A DNA stretch of 64,000 bases from Helicobacter pylori (GTDB lineage: Bacteria; Campylobacterota; Campylobacteria; Campylobacterales; Helicobacteraceae), in the NCBI GenBank assembly GCA_008032955.1, contig CP032046.1, positions 434,001-498,000 on the forward strand, in the 5' to 3' direction. How positions within the stretch are numbered: position 1 is the stretch's first letter; each line of letters begins with the position of its first letter. Under the pieces are notes generated by a model. The model saw only the letters and a list, made by a program, of their open reading frames with translations, made no database searches and was not told where the DNA came from. Positions 1 to 8,460 of this stretch are shown one piece after another. A program made the position numbers and the translations under genes.

Positions 1-1
1 A

Positions 2-700
2 GTCCGTTTGATTAAAGCGAAAGCGGCGCAAAAAAGCGTTACTTTAATCCCTGGAGAAACCCGCTATTTTTTCACGCAAATTTTGAGCGAGACTTACCAA
101 CTAGGAGTTGGCGATCTCAATGAAGCTTATAAAAGCATCGCGCCACGATTGAATGGTGCTGTGATAGAAGATGGGGTGATATGGCCAGACACTTATCATT
201 TGCCTTTAGGGGAGGACGCTTTTAAAATCATGCAAGCTTTAATCGGTCAATCCATGAAAAAACACGAAGCTTTAAGCAAACAATGGCTTGGATACTACCA
301 TAAAGAAGAGTGGTTTGAAAAAATCATTCTCGCTTCCATTGTGCAAAAAGAAGCCGCTAATATTGAAGAAATGCCCCTGATTGCGAGCGTGATTTTTAAC
401 CGCTTGAAAAAAGGCATGCCTTTACAAATGGATGGGGCTTTGAATTACCAGGAATTTTCACACGCTAAAGTGACCAAAGAGCGCATTAAAACCGATAACA
501 CCCCCTACAATACTTATAAATTTAAGGGCTTGCCTAAAAATCCTGTGGGGAGCGTGAGCCTAGAAGCGATTAGGGCGGTGGTATTCCCTAAAAAAACTAA
601 CTTTTTGTATTTTGTGAAAATGCCGGATAAAAAACATGCTTTCAGCGCGACTTATAAGGAGCATTTAAAAAATATCAATCTTTCTAATAATCATTTTTAA
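2..700 (+). CDS. mltG: Endolytic murein transglycosylase, MltG/YceG family (5' end cut by window)
   Basis: The frame is open to the left edge, so this is the C-terminal part of a gene that begins outside the window; the TTG at 8 is not a real start. The visible 230 or so residues fit the YceG/MltG family, which cleaves nascent peptidoglycan strands near the inner membrane. Family signatures seen are the catalytic-type stretch ASIVQKEAA, then IASVIFNRL, and the late DNTPYNTY and GLPKNPVGS segments. The old annotation of this H. pylori locus (HP0587) is aminodeoxychorismate lyase (pabC), which is an outdated family name. It ends well before oorD and is not part of that operon. Confidence 0.85.
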   Translation, partial: VRLIKAKAAQKSVTLIPGETRYFFTQILSETYQLGVGDLNEAYKSIAPRLNGAVIEDGVIWPDTYHLPLGEDAFKIMQALIGQSMKKHEALSKQWLGYYHKEEWFEKIILASIVQKEAANIEEMPLIASVIFNRLKKGMPLQMDGALNYQEFSHAKVTKERIKTDNTPYNTYKFKGLPKNPVGSVSLEAIRAVVFPKKTNFLYFVKMPDKKHAFSATYKEHLKNINLSNNHF

Positions 701-819
701 AATTAGGGTTAATGGGGCGTTTTTTCTTTTAAATTGGTTAAAAAGTGTTTAGTATTTTCTCATTTTAATTTTAAGTTCTTACTATTAAAGCATTTTAGAT
801 TTTATTAAAAAAGGCTTGC

Positions 820-825
820 TACAAT
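820..825 (+). promoter_or_regulatory. Probable sigma-80 -10 box for oorDABC
   Basis: A TACAAT hexamer lies about 60 bases upstream of oorD in an AT-rich stretch with T-runs further upstream, as expected for H. pylori vegetative promoters, which rely on the -10 element and lack a strong -35. The region 701-885 otherwise holds no gene. Inference from sequence only. Confidence 0.4.
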
Positions 826-885
826 TTTAGGCAAATTTTGATTGCTTAGGGCTTAAAATACAGCTTTTAGCACAAAGGAGAATGA

Positions 886-1227
886 ATGGCTAAAATGAAC
901 GCTCCAGATGGGGTTGCCGTTTGGGTGAATGAAGACAGGTGTAAGGGTTGTGATATTTGTGTGTCGGTATGCCCGGCTGGGGTTCTTGGCATGGGGATTG
1001 AAAAAGAAAGGGTGCTTGGAAAAGTGGCCAAAGTAGCCTATCCAGAGAGCTGTATCGGTTGCGTGCAATGCGAGTTACACTGCCCGGATTTTGCGATTTA
1101 TGTGGCTGACAGGAAGGATTTCAAATTCGCTAAAGTTTCTAAAGAAGCCCAAGAAAGAAGCGAAAAGGTTAAGGCCAATCACTACATGCTTTTAGAAGAG
1201 ACTATTTTAGAAGGGAGAGGCAAATAA
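886..1227 (+). CDS. oorD: 2-oxoglutarate:acceptor oxidoreductase, delta (ferredoxin-like) subunit
   Basis: A 113-residue ferredoxin-like subunit of the 2-oxoglutarate:acceptor oxidoreductase that replaces 2-oxoglutarate dehydrogenase in H. pylori. Two 4Fe-4S cluster motifs are visible: CKGCDICVSVCP near residue 23 and CIGCVQCELHCP near residue 64. They would carry electrons from OorB to the acceptor, thought to be flavodoxin or quinone. An AAAGGAG ribosome-binding site precedes the ATG. It is the first gene of a tight four-gene operon, and its stop codon shares a base with the oorA start. Confidence 0.95.
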   Translation: MAKMNAPDGVAVWVNEDRCKGCDICVSVCPAGVLGMGIEKERVLGKVAKVAYPESCIGCVQCELHCPDFAIYVADRKDFKFAKVSKEAQERSEKVKANHYMLLEETILEGRGK

Positions 1228-2354
1228 TGCGTGAGATTATTTCTGATGGGAATGAATTAGTCGCTAAAGCGGCGATTGAAGTGGGGTGTCGGTTTTTTGG
1301 GGGCTATCCTATCACGCCAAGCTCGGATATTATGCATGCAATGAGCGTGGCTTTGCCCAAATGCGGTGGCCATTTTATCCAAATGGAAGATGAAATCAGC
1401 GGGATTAGCGTGTCTTTAGGGGCGAGCATGAGCGGGACGAAGTCTATGACAGCGAGTTCTGGTCCTGGTATTTCATTGAAAGTGGAGCAAATCGGTTATT
1501 CTTTCATGGCAGAAATCCCTTTGGTGATCGCTGATGTGATGCGTTCAGGCCCATCAACCGGGATGCCCACTCGTGTGGCTCAAGGCGATGTGAATTTTTT
1601 AAGACACCCCATACATGGGGATTTTAAAGCCGTCGCGCTCGCTCCTGCTAGTTTGGAAGAAGCTTACACAGAAACCGTTCGCGCGTTTAACCTGGCTGAA
1701 ATGCTCATGACTCCTGTATTCTTGCTCATGGATGAAACCGTGGGGCATATGTATGGCAAGGTGCAAATCCCGGATTTAGAAGAAGTGCAAAAGATAACCA
1801 TTAATCGTAAGGAATTTGTGGGCGATAAAAAAGACTACAAGCCTTATGGGGTTGCACAAGATGAGCCGGCTGTTTTAAACCCTTTCTTTAAAGGCTATCG
1901 CTACCATGTTTCAGGCTTGCACCATGGGCCTATTGGCTTTCCTACTGAAGACGCCAAAATCGGGGGGGATTTGATTGACAGATTATTCCATAAGATTGAA
2001 TCCAAGCAAGACATTATCAATGAAAATGAGGAAATGGATCTAGAAGGTGCTGAAATTATTATCATCGCTTATGGTTCGGTTTCTCTAGCGGTTAAAGAAG
2101 CCTTGAAAGATTACAACAAAGAGAGCAAGCAAAAAGTCGGCTTTTTCAGGCCTAAAACCTTATGGCCAAGCCCGGCTAAACGCTTGAAAGAAATAGGGGA
2201 CAAATACGAAAAAATCCTTGTGATTGAATTGAATAAGGGGCAGTATTTAGAAGAAATTGAAAGGGCTATGCAAAGAAAGGTGCATTTCTTTGGGCAAGCC
2301 AATGGGCGCACGATTTCGCCCAAACAAATCATCGCAAAGTTGAAGGAGTTTTAA
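1227..2354 (+). CDS. oorA: 2-oxoglutarate:acceptor oxidoreductase, alpha subunit
   Basis: A 375-residue alpha subunit with the pyruvate/2-oxoacid ferredoxin oxidoreductase domain I near the N-terminus (GGYPITPSSDIMH, EDEISGISVSLGAS, TASSGPGIS) and domain II toward the C-terminus (IIIIAYGSVS, FRPKTLWP). With OorB it forms the active site that oxidises 2-oxoglutarate to succinyl-CoA in the oxygen-sensitive TCA branch. It starts at an ATG overlapping the oorD stop by one base, so translational coupling is likely. Length fits the family. Confidence 0.95.
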   Translation: MREIISDGNELVAKAAIEVGCRFFGGYPITPSSDIMHAMSVALPKCGGHFIQMEDEISGISVSLGASMSGTKSMTASSGPGISLKVEQIGYSFMAEIPLVIADVMRSGPSTGMPTRVAQGDVNFLRHPIHGDFKAVALAPASLEEAYTETVRAFNLAEMLMTPVFLLMDETVGHMYGKVQIPDLEEVQKITINRKEFVGDKKDYKPYGVAQDEPAVLNPFFKGYRYHVSGLHHGPIGFPTEDAKIGGDLIDRLFHKIESKQDIINENEEMDLEGAEIIIIAYGSVSLAVKEALKDYNKESKQKVGFFRPKTLWPSPAKRLKEIGDKYEKILVIELNKGQYLEEIERAMQRKVHFFGQANGRTISPKQIIAKLKEF

Positions 2355-2355
2355 A

Positions 2356-3177
2356 ATGGCGTTTAATTATGATGAATATTTGCGTGTGGATAAAATACCC
2401 ACTTTGTGGTGCTGGGGCTGTGGCGATGGCGTGATTTTGAAATCCATTATCCGCACGATTGACGCCTTAGGTTGGAAAATGGATGATGTGTGTTTGGTGA
2501 GCGGGATTGGTTGCAGCGGGCGCATGAGTTCGTATGTGAATTGCAACACCGTTCACACCACGCATGGTAGGGCTGTAGCGTATGCGACAGGGATTAAATT
2601 GGCTAACCCTAGTAAGCATGTGATCGTGGTTTCTGGCGATGGCGATGGCTTTGCGATTGGAGGCAATCACACCATGCACGCATGCAGAAGAAACATTGAT
2701 TTGAATTTTATTTTAGTGAATAATTTCATTTATGGTTTGACCAACTCTCAAACTTCGCCCACCACGCCTAATGGCATGTGGACGGTTACGGCTCAATGGG
2801 GGAATATTGATAACCAGTTTGACCCATGCGCTTTAACCACCGCTGCAGGGGCGAGTTTTGTGGCTAGAGAGAGCGTTTTAGACCCTCAAAAATTAGAAAA
2901 AGTGCTTAAAGAAGGCTTCACGCATAAGGGCTTTAGCTTCTTTGATGTCCATAGCAATTGTCATATCAATTTAGGGCGTAAGAATAAAATGGGCGAGGCG
3001 TCTCAAATGTTAAAATGGATGGAAAGTCGGTTAGTGAGCAAACGCCAGTTTGAAGCCATGAGTCCTGAAGAAAGGGTGGATAAATTCCCTACAGGCGTTT
3101 TAAAGCATGACACGGACCGGAAAGAATATTGCGAAGCGTATCAAGAAATCATTGAAAAAGCACAAGGAAAACAATAA
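2356..3177 (+). CDS. oorB: 2-oxoglutarate:acceptor oxidoreductase, beta (thiamine diphosphate) subunit
   Basis: A 273-residue thiamine diphosphate-binding subunit. The TPP/Mg motif is visible around residues 92-128: GDGDGFAIGG followed by ILVNNFIYG, the usual GDG...NN spacing. N-terminal cysteines (WCWGCGDG, and SGIGCSGR) resemble the Fe-S ligands of 2-oxoacid:ferredoxin oxidoreductase beta subunits. Starts one base after oorA and its stop overlaps the oorC ATG, so it belongs to the same operon and complex. Confidence 0.95.
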   Translation: MAFNYDEYLRVDKIPTLWCWGCGDGVILKSIIRTIDALGWKMDDVCLVSGIGCSGRMSSYVNCNTVHTTHGRAVAYATGIKLANPSKHVIVVSGDGDGFAIGGNHTMHACRRNIDLNFILVNNFIYGLTNSQTSPTTPNGMWTVTAQWGNIDNQFDPCALTTAAGASFVARESVLDPQKLEKVLKEGFTHKGFSFFDVHSNCHINLGRKNKMGEASQMLKWMESRLVSKRQFEAMSPEERVDKFPTGVLKHDTDRKEYCEAYQEIIEKAQGKQ

Positions 3178-3731
3178 TGGAAGCGCAGTTACGATTTACA
3201 GGCGTTGGAGGGCAAGGCGTGTTGTTAGCGGGAGAGATTTTAGCTGAAGCTAAGATTGTGAGCGGGGGCTATGGCACTAAGACTTCCACCTACACTTCGC
3301 AAGTGCGTGGAGGGCCCACTAAAGTGGATATTTTGCTAGATAAAGATGAAATCATTTTCCCTTATGCTAAAGAGGGCGAGATTGATTTCATGCTTTCAGT
3401 CGCTCAAATCAGCTACAACCAGTTTAAAAGCGACATTAAAAAAGGCGGTATCGTTGTCATTGATCCCAATCTGGTAACCCCCACTAAAGAAGATGAAGAA
3501 AAGTATCAGCTTTATAAAATCCCTATCATCAGTATCGCTAAAGATGAAGTGGGTAACATTATCACGCAATCTGTGGTGGCGCTAGCCATTACCGTGGAGC
3601 TGACTAAATGCGTGGAAGAAAATATCGTGCTAGACACCATGCTTAAAAAAGTCCCTGCAAAAGTCGCTGAAACGAACAAAAAAGCCTTTGAAATTGGCAA
3701 AAAACATGCTTTAGAAGCTTTGAAAAAATAA
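3177..3731 (+). CDS. oorC: 2-oxoglutarate:acceptor oxidoreductase, gamma subunit
   Basis: A 184-residue gamma subunit of the 2-oxoacid ferredoxin oxidoreductase family. The typical N-terminal GVGGQGVLLAGEIL and the following TSTYTSQVRGGPTKV segment are present. It completes the OorDABC complex. Its start ATG overlaps the oorB stop. Nothing unusual is seen. Confidence 0.95.
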   Translation: MEAQLRFTGVGGQGVLLAGEILAEAKIVSGGYGTKTSTYTSQVRGGPTKVDILLDKDEIIFPYAKEGEIDFMLSVAQISYNQFKSDIKKGGIVVIDPNLVTPTKEDEEKYQLYKIPIISIAKDEVGNIITQSVVALAITVELTKCVEENIVLDTMLKKVPAKVAETNKKAFEIGKKHALEALKK

Positions 3732-3747
3732 GGGGGTAACTCCTTAT
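3728..3747 (+). terminator. Weak hairpin after oorC
   Basis: ATAAGG at 3728-3733 can pair with CCTTAT at 3742-3747 around an eight-base loop, and a T-rich stretch follows. The stem is short, so this is only a possible terminator of the oor operon. Confidence 0.35.
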
Positions 3748-3792
3748 CTTATTTCTTTAGTCATAGCTTTTTCCCCTTTTTTTGTATTTTTG

Positions 3793-3813
3793 AAAAAAAA
3801 AAAATGATATAAT
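3793..3813 (+). promoter_or_regulatory. A12 tract and TATAAT -10 box upstream of the HAD gene
   Basis: Twelve A residues (3793-3804) are followed after three bases by a perfect TATAAT (3808-3813), 26 bases before the ATG of the next gene. The leader contains AAAGGA as ribosome-binding site. A homopolymer directly upstream of -10 is a known kind of expression switch in H. pylori; here that is inference. Confidence 0.6.
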
Positions 3814-3839
3814 GCTCAAATTTTACAAAGGATTCTTGT

Positions 3840-5618
3840 ATGCGCAAATTTTTGGATGGGGCAAAAAGTGAGATTTTAAAATATGATGTGATTTCTTTTG
3901 ATATTTTTGATACCCTTCTTCTAAGACCTTTCATTAAACCCACAGATTTATTTTTGTATATTGAGACTAAATACAATATTAAAGGTTTTCATCAAGCAAG
4001 GATTCTGGCAGAAATGCAATCTAGAAAATTAAGCAAAGAACAAGACATCACTCTAGATGAAATTTATCATCAAATCCCAAAAGAGTTTCATTCATATAAG
4101 GGAGTGGAAATCGCCACTGAAAAAGAGATGCTTATTCCAAACTTGGAGATGTTAGAACTCTATCGTTTCGCTAAAGAGAACAATAAGAGAGTGGTTATTG
4201 TATCAGATATGTATTTACCTTTAGAAGTCCTTGAAGATATTTTAATTTCTAAGGGTTTTGGTGGTTATACAAATTTCTATCTTAGTAACCATATAATGCT
4301 CACTAAACATTCAAAGGATTTGTTTAAGCATGTTTTAAAACAAGAAAATATTACTCACACGCAGATGTTGCATATCGGTGATAATTCTTGGGCAGATGAC
4401 GCTATGCCTAAAAGTTTAGGTATAGCAACGCTATTTAGAAAAAGCGTGTTGAAACAATTAGAAGAAGTTTTTCCTAAATACAAAACATTTAATCCAACCA
4501 GTGTTGCGCAAAGTTTTATTTTAGGATCTTTATGCGTTTTTTATAAAAATTATATTCAAAAACATGAAAAATTTGATTATTGGTTTCTCTTGGGAGCGAT
4601 GCAGGCAGGAATTGTAGCCGTTGCTTATTGCCAGTTTATCTATAAAGAGATTCACAAAAGAAATATTGATACTTTAGTGTTTGTTGCACGAGATGGTTAT
4701 TTATTGCAAAAAATTTTTAATATTTTATATCCAAATTCATATAAAACTACTTATGTCTATGCTCCCAGAATTTTAAAAAAAGCGGTATTTTTAGAAGTCG
4801 TAGAGGGCGAGAGTTTGGAGATTTTGCGTATTTTAGAAGGCGAAGAAGAAATTAAAAAGAAGCAAATCACCACCAACCAACAGGCGTATGTATATCTCTA
4901 TAGCAATTTTGAACATTGCCGCCATTTAGCGTTAAAATGTTTAGATAATTACAGAAGATATTTGTATTCACAAAATTTAGAGGGAAATATCGCTATTGTA
5001 GATACGATTACTTTAGGCTATTCTTCGCAAGGGTTAATCCAAAAAGCTTTAAACAAAGAAGTTTTTGGGTGCTATGTGGATCTCCTAAGAATTTTAAATC
5101 ATGATTGCGTGAGTTTCTTACCTTTTTCACACCCTAAATCCATTTATTTTCATAATTGGGATTTTATGGAGTTTTTGCTAACAAGCCCTGAATACCCCAT
5201 TTTAAATGTAGAAAATGGCGTTCCAATTTATCAAAAAAATGTTTCATCTTGCGAAAAACACCGCTCTAAAGCTTATGAAAAAATAGTAGAAGGGGCTGTT
5301 GGATATGCTTCATATTTTAAAGAAAGTCAAATTTCTTTAGACATTCATGATGTGATAAAGTGGGTCAATTTCTTCATTGATCATCCTAGTATTCAAGATC
5401 AAGAGCAATTTAAACAAATTTATTTTCTTCCAGATGCAACGCATAAAAACGCTCTGCCCTTGTTTTGCAACGATGTTTCTTTATTGTCTTGTATTTTAAA
5501 ACCTTCACAAAGTTATGGTATATTAAAAAGAAGCCTTAGGACAAACAAGCAAGAGAGATTGTTTAAAATATTATCTCTAATTAAAAAAATCTATGAGAAG
5601 TTAAAAAAGAAATCATAA
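3840..5618 (+). CDS. HAD-superfamily hydrolase domain protein (COG5610-like), accessory
   Basis: A 592-residue soluble protein with an N-terminal haloacid dehalogenase-type domain. HAD motif I appears as FDIFDTLLLRP near residue 21, motif II as VIVSDMYLP near residue 120, and motif III/IV as HIGDNSWADD near residue 179. The C-terminal two thirds (VARDGYLLQK near residue 284, VYAPRILKK) resembles the second domain of HAD proteins found in polysaccharide and surface-sugar clusters, but its substrate cannot be read. No signal peptide or membrane segment is seen. The gene is visibly AT-richer than its neighbours and stands alone behind its own promoter where, as I recall, the reference strain carries the type III R-M genes HP0592-HP0593. 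This suggests a strain-variable cargo gene. Confidence 0.7.
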   Translation: MRKFLDGAKSEILKYDVISFDIFDTLLLRPFIKPTDLFLYIETKYNIKGFHQARILAEMQSRKLSKEQDITLDEIYHQIPKEFHSYKGVEIATEKEMLIPNLEMLELYRFAKENNKRVVIVSDMYLPLEVLEDILISKGFGGYTNFYLSNHIMLTKHSKDLFKHVLKQENITHTQMLHIGDNSWADDAMPKSLGIATLFRKSVLKQLEEVFPKYKTFNPTSVAQSFILGSLCVFYKNYIQKHEKFDYWFLLGAMQAGIVAVAYCQFIYKEIHKRNIDTLVFVARDGYLLQKIFNILYPNSYKTTYVYAPRILKKAVFLEVVEGESLEILRILEGEEEIKKKQITTNQQAYVYLYSNFEHCRHLALKCLDNYRRYLYSQNLEGNIAIVDTITLGYSSQGLIQKALNKEVFGCYVDLLRILNHDCVSFLPFSHPKSIYFHNWDFMEFLLTSPEYPILNVENGVPIYQKNVSSCEKHRSKAYEKIVEGAVGYASYFKESQISLDIHDVIKWVNFFIDHPSIQDQEQFKQIYFLPDATHKNALPLFCNDVSLLSCILKPSQSYGILKRSLRTNKQERLFKILSLIKKIYEKLKKKS

Positions 5619-5642
5619 AATTGGCTCTGTTTCAATCAAATA

Positions 5643-5689
5643 TGGATAACTAGGGCTTTCTCCCTTAAAATTCTCTCAAAAGTTATCCA
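5643..5689. repeat. Inverted repeat TGGATAACT / AGTTATCCA
   Basis: Two perfect 9-base arms, 5643-5651 and 5681-5689, lie just downstream of the HAD gene and are separated by 29 bases. Each arm contains a sequence close to a DnaA box (TTATCCACA). It could be a terminator stem, a scar of the gene replacement, or a chance pair. No further gene is seen in 5619-5774. Confidence 0.4.
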
Positions 5690-5774
5690 CTAGATATTTT
5701 TTATTTATCCAATAGTTTACTTTTTAGTTTGTTTTTGAGTATAATCCTACGAAAATTTTATTTTAAGGAATGGC

Positions 5775-5939
5775 ATGGAGTTTTTAGGACTGCTTTTAAG
5801 TCTAGCCGCTGTTTTGATAGCGTTTAAAAAGCCTGAAAAAGAAAATTGGGCGTTTGGGATTTTGATTGTGGTGTGGTTGGTGGAGCTTATTATTTTTATA
5901 GCCCACAGCTCTAGCGTTTTGCCTAATATGAATTTATAG
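5775..5939 (+). CDS. dba: Small membrane protein Dba-like, partner of DsbI
   Basis: A 54-residue ORF starting ATGGAG with an AAGGAA ribosome-binding site and ending nine bases before dsbI. It has an N-terminal hydrophobic stretch (MEFLGLLLSLAAVLIAF), a short charged loop (KKPEKEN) and a second hydrophobic stretch (GILIVVWLVELIIFIA), so two membrane passes are likely. In Campylobacter a similar small gene, dba, is translationally coupled to dsbI. Position and size are the main evidence here. Confidence 0.65.
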   Translation: MEFLGLLLSLAAVLIAFKKPEKENWAFGILIVVWLVELIIFIAHSSSVLPNMNL

Positions 5940-5947
5940 GAGGATAC

Positions 5948-7426
5948 ATGAATAAAGAAACCCGATTTTATAATCTTTTTTCTTTGGCGATTTTAGGGAT
6001 TTTAATCTTTCCTGTGGGTTTGGCGAATTTTTATTTTGGCTATGTTTTGAAAGATTCGCCTTGCATTTTTTGCTGGGCGCTACGCATCAAAATGATTTTA
6101 ATAGGGGCTGTGGCGCTTTTGGTGGTGCGTTTTGGGTTTAAGCCTAAATACATCGCCTTGCTATTACTCATGGCTGGTAGCGGGTTATATGAGGGCTTTT
6201 ATTATACTGGTAGCCATGCATTAGAAGATGTAGGGCAAGGCTTTGCACTCCCTATTTTGGGATTGCACACGCAGTTTTGGGCGCTTTTTGTCTTTTTTAG
6301 CGTGGTGGTGCTTTTAGCGGTTTTGCTCTTTTTTGCCCCTAATACCCAACTTTTTAAAGATTATCCATTAAATACGCTCCAAAAAAGCGCTTTTTATGTT
6401 TTCTTTATTGTGGTGGGGTCTAACGCCGTGCAAGCGTTTTTCTCTACCGGGCCTTTCCCTTACATAGGGCAAAGCAGTCCGGTGCGTTTTTCTTGGAATT
6501 TGAAAGAATCTGTCTGGTCTATGGAAAATTGGAATGATTTTAAATCCCCATTCCCAAGAAGCGTTTTGGGCAGAAGAGATGTGGGTGAGCCTTTGAAATT
6601 GAGCGCTTTGCCTAAAGATAATGATTATGAGCATTCGCCTTTAGAAATTACAAAAGCGTTGGAGATTGGAAAAAAAGAAGAGCTTTTTTTAAAACTGAAC
6701 GGAGCGATCACGGATTTGAGTTTCAATGAAGATGGGGCGATCCTTACCACAGAAAACCAAGGCCTTTATCTTGTGGGTAACGATTTAAAAACCATTCATA
6801 GCCATATGGTGCTAGATAGCTATTATAGCGCGACGGTAGGGTCGTTCGTGGGGGCGGATTTTAACGAAGATGAAAACATTGTGATCATGGGCAATAATAA
6901 AACGAGCGTAGAAATCACTCCTAACAAAAACGCTAACGCGCTTAAAAACTTCCCTTATTTTTTAGAAGGGGCTAACTCTTTTGATGAAGTGGAACGCAGC
7001 CGCTTGAAAACTTCTAGGGCGAAAAATTATTATGTTAGCGCTGCAAGAAGAGGGGCTAAATTCACTTATTTAATCAGCGCTCCTAACAAGCGTTATAAGG
7101 ATTTGATTATCATCTCCATGCTTAATAGCGACAAACAGGTGCATGCGGAGTTTTTACTGGAATTAGGCAATGCCAAACTTAAAGAAAAAAGGAAACTGGG
7201 CGAGTTAGTTATCAGCGCGTTAGCTTTAAAGGATAATAAGCTTTATGCGTTCAGTAAGGAATTTAACACGCTTTTAGTCATAGACCCTACAAAAGAAGAG
7301 ATTCTTGAAGTTTATGGCTTGCCTAAAGAGATTAAAAATATCAGCGCTTGTGGGTTTAGGGATAATGAGCTTATCCTTGTGAGCTATGAGAATCATAAAA
7401 ATATTCTCTATACTCTTAATTTTTAA
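5948..7426 (+). CDS. dsbI: Thiol oxidoreductase DsbI (DsbB family with C-terminal propeller-like domain)
   Basis: A 492-residue inner-membrane protein. The N-terminal part has about five hydrophobic segments and the DsbB-type redox pair CIFC (DSPCIFCWALRIK near residue 36). The C-terminal part from about residue 200 is soluble, with repeated strand patterns (LFLKLNGAITDLSF, AILTTENQGLYLVG) suggesting a periplasmic beta-propeller. DsbI proteins pass electrons from periplasmic disulphide oxidation to quinones. AGGAGGATAC gives a strong ribosome-binding site, and the small dba gene lies directly upstream. This corresponds to HP0595. Confidence 0.9.
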   Translation: MNKETRFYNLFSLAILGILIFPVGLANFYFGYVLKDSPCIFCWALRIKMILIGAVALLVVRFGFKPKYIALLLLMAGSGLYEGFYYTGSHALEDVGQGFALPILGLHTQFWALFVFFSVVVLLAVLLFFAPNTQLFKDYPLNTLQKSAFYVFFIVVGSNAVQAFFSTGPFPYIGQSSPVRFSWNLKESVWSMENWNDFKSPFPRSVLGRRDVGEPLKLSALPKDNDYEHSPLEITKALEIGKKEELFLKLNGAITDLSFNEDGAILTTENQGLYLVGNDLKTIHSHMVLDSYYSATVGSFVGADFNEDENIVIMGNNKTSVEITPNKNANALKNFPYFLEGANSFDEVERSRLKTSRAKNYYVSAARRGAKFTYLISAPNKRYKDLIIISMLNSDKQVHAEFLLELGNAKLKEKRKLGELVISALALKDNKLYAFSKEFNTLLVIDPTKEEILEVYGLPKEIKNISACGFRDNELILVSYENHKNILYTLNF

Positions 7427-7460
7427 ACTCTTTTAAAGCTACTTTTTTCTAATATACTAA

Positions 7461-7775
7461 CGCATTAGAAGATGGTCGCTATTTTAGAATAGAGGAAAGT
7501 CCGGGCTACATTAGACAAAATTCCATCTAACGGATGGCTAGCGTAAGCTAAGGGAAAGTGCCACAGAAAGCAAACCGCCTTTTTAAGGTAAGGGTGAAAG
7601 GGTGGGGTAAGAGCCCACCAGAGCTAAAGCAATTTAGCTTGTTTGGGCAAACCCAATTTGTAGCAAGAAGCGCATGGTAAGTCTAAATTGATACACGCTT
7701 CGCTTGAGGAATATTGCAAAATATTTCCCAGATAAATGGCCATCCATTGACAGAACCCGGCTTATTCTAATGCTT
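7461..7775 (+). ncRNA. rnpB: RNase P RNA
   Basis: The conserved 5' core GAGGAAAGTCCGGGC starts at 7492 and the matching 3' core ACAGAACCCGGCTTA starts at 7750. GCATTAGAA (7462-7470) pairs with TTCTAATGC (7765-7773), closing helix P1 and fixing the ends within a few bases. The internal GGGTGAAAGGGTGGGGTAAG segment is typical of the bacterial RNase P specificity region. A TATACT box at 7453-7458 is a plausible -10. This RNA processes tRNA 5' ends. Confidence 0.93.
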
Positions 7776-7879
7776 AAAAGTTTTAATCATTTTATTTTTT
7801 TTATTTTTTACCCAATTATTGCTTAAAACCTTAAAGATTTATGTTACACTCTGTGAAATCAAAATCAAAGGGGATAAGC

Positions 7880-8458
7880 GTGTTAGAAAAACCTTTTTTA
7901 AAAAGCAAGCAATTGTTTTTATGCGGATTGGGTGTTTTGATGTTGCAAGCTTGCACTTGCCCAAACACTTCACAAAGAAATTCTTTTTTACAAGATGTGC
8001 CTTATTGGATGTTGCAAAATCGCAGCCAGTATATCACGCAAGGGGTGGATAGCTCGCACATTGTAGATGGTAAGAAAACAGAAGAGATAGAAAAAATCGC
8101 TACCAAAAGAGCGACAATAAGAGTGGCGCAAAATATCGTGCATAAACTCAAAGAGGCTTACCTTTCCAAATCCAACCGCATCAAGCAAAAGATCACTAAT
8201 GAGATGTTCATCCAAATGACACAGCCCATTTTTGACAGCTTGATGAATGTGGATCGTTTAGGGATTTATATCAATCCTAACAATGAGGAAGTGTTTGCGT
8301 TAGTGCGTGCTCGTTCTTTTGATAAGGACGCTTTGAGCGAAGGGTTGCATAAAATGTCCTTAGACGATCAAGCGGTGAGTATCCTTGTTGCTAAAGTGGA
8401 AGAAATCTTTAAAGATTCTATCAATTACGGAGATGTTAAAGTCCCTATAGCCATGTAG
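7880..8458 (+). CDS. tipA: TNF-alpha-inducing protein Tip-alpha
   Basis: The GTG at 7880, preceded by AAAGGGG, gives the 192-residue form known for Tip-alpha (HP0596); the upstream ATG at 7841 lacks a good ribosome-binding site. A hydrophobic signal segment (LFLCGLGVLMLQA) ends at C25-T26-C27. These two cysteines are the ones known to link the secreted homodimer. The mature part is alpha/beta with no enzymatic motif. Secreted Tip-alpha binds nucleolin on gastric cells and induces TNF-alpha. The LQAC sequence also resembles a lipobox, so lipidation cannot be excluded. Confidence 0.9.
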   Translation: MLEKPFLKSKQLFLCGLGVLMLQACTCPNTSQRNSFLQDVPYWMLQNRSQYITQGVDSSHIVDGKKTEEIEKIATKRATIRVAQNIVHKLKEAYLSKSNRIKQKITNEMFIQMTQPIFDSLMNVDRLGIYINPNNEEVFALVRARSFDKDALSEGLHKMSLDDQAVSILVAKVEEIFKDSINYGDVKVPIAM

Positions 8459-8460
8459 GC

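Noticed and set aside
7819..7879. Longer Tip-alpha start at 7841 or another frame at 7819
   Set aside because: The GTG at 7880 has the better ribosome-binding site, gives the known 192-residue length and puts the cysteines at 25 and 27.
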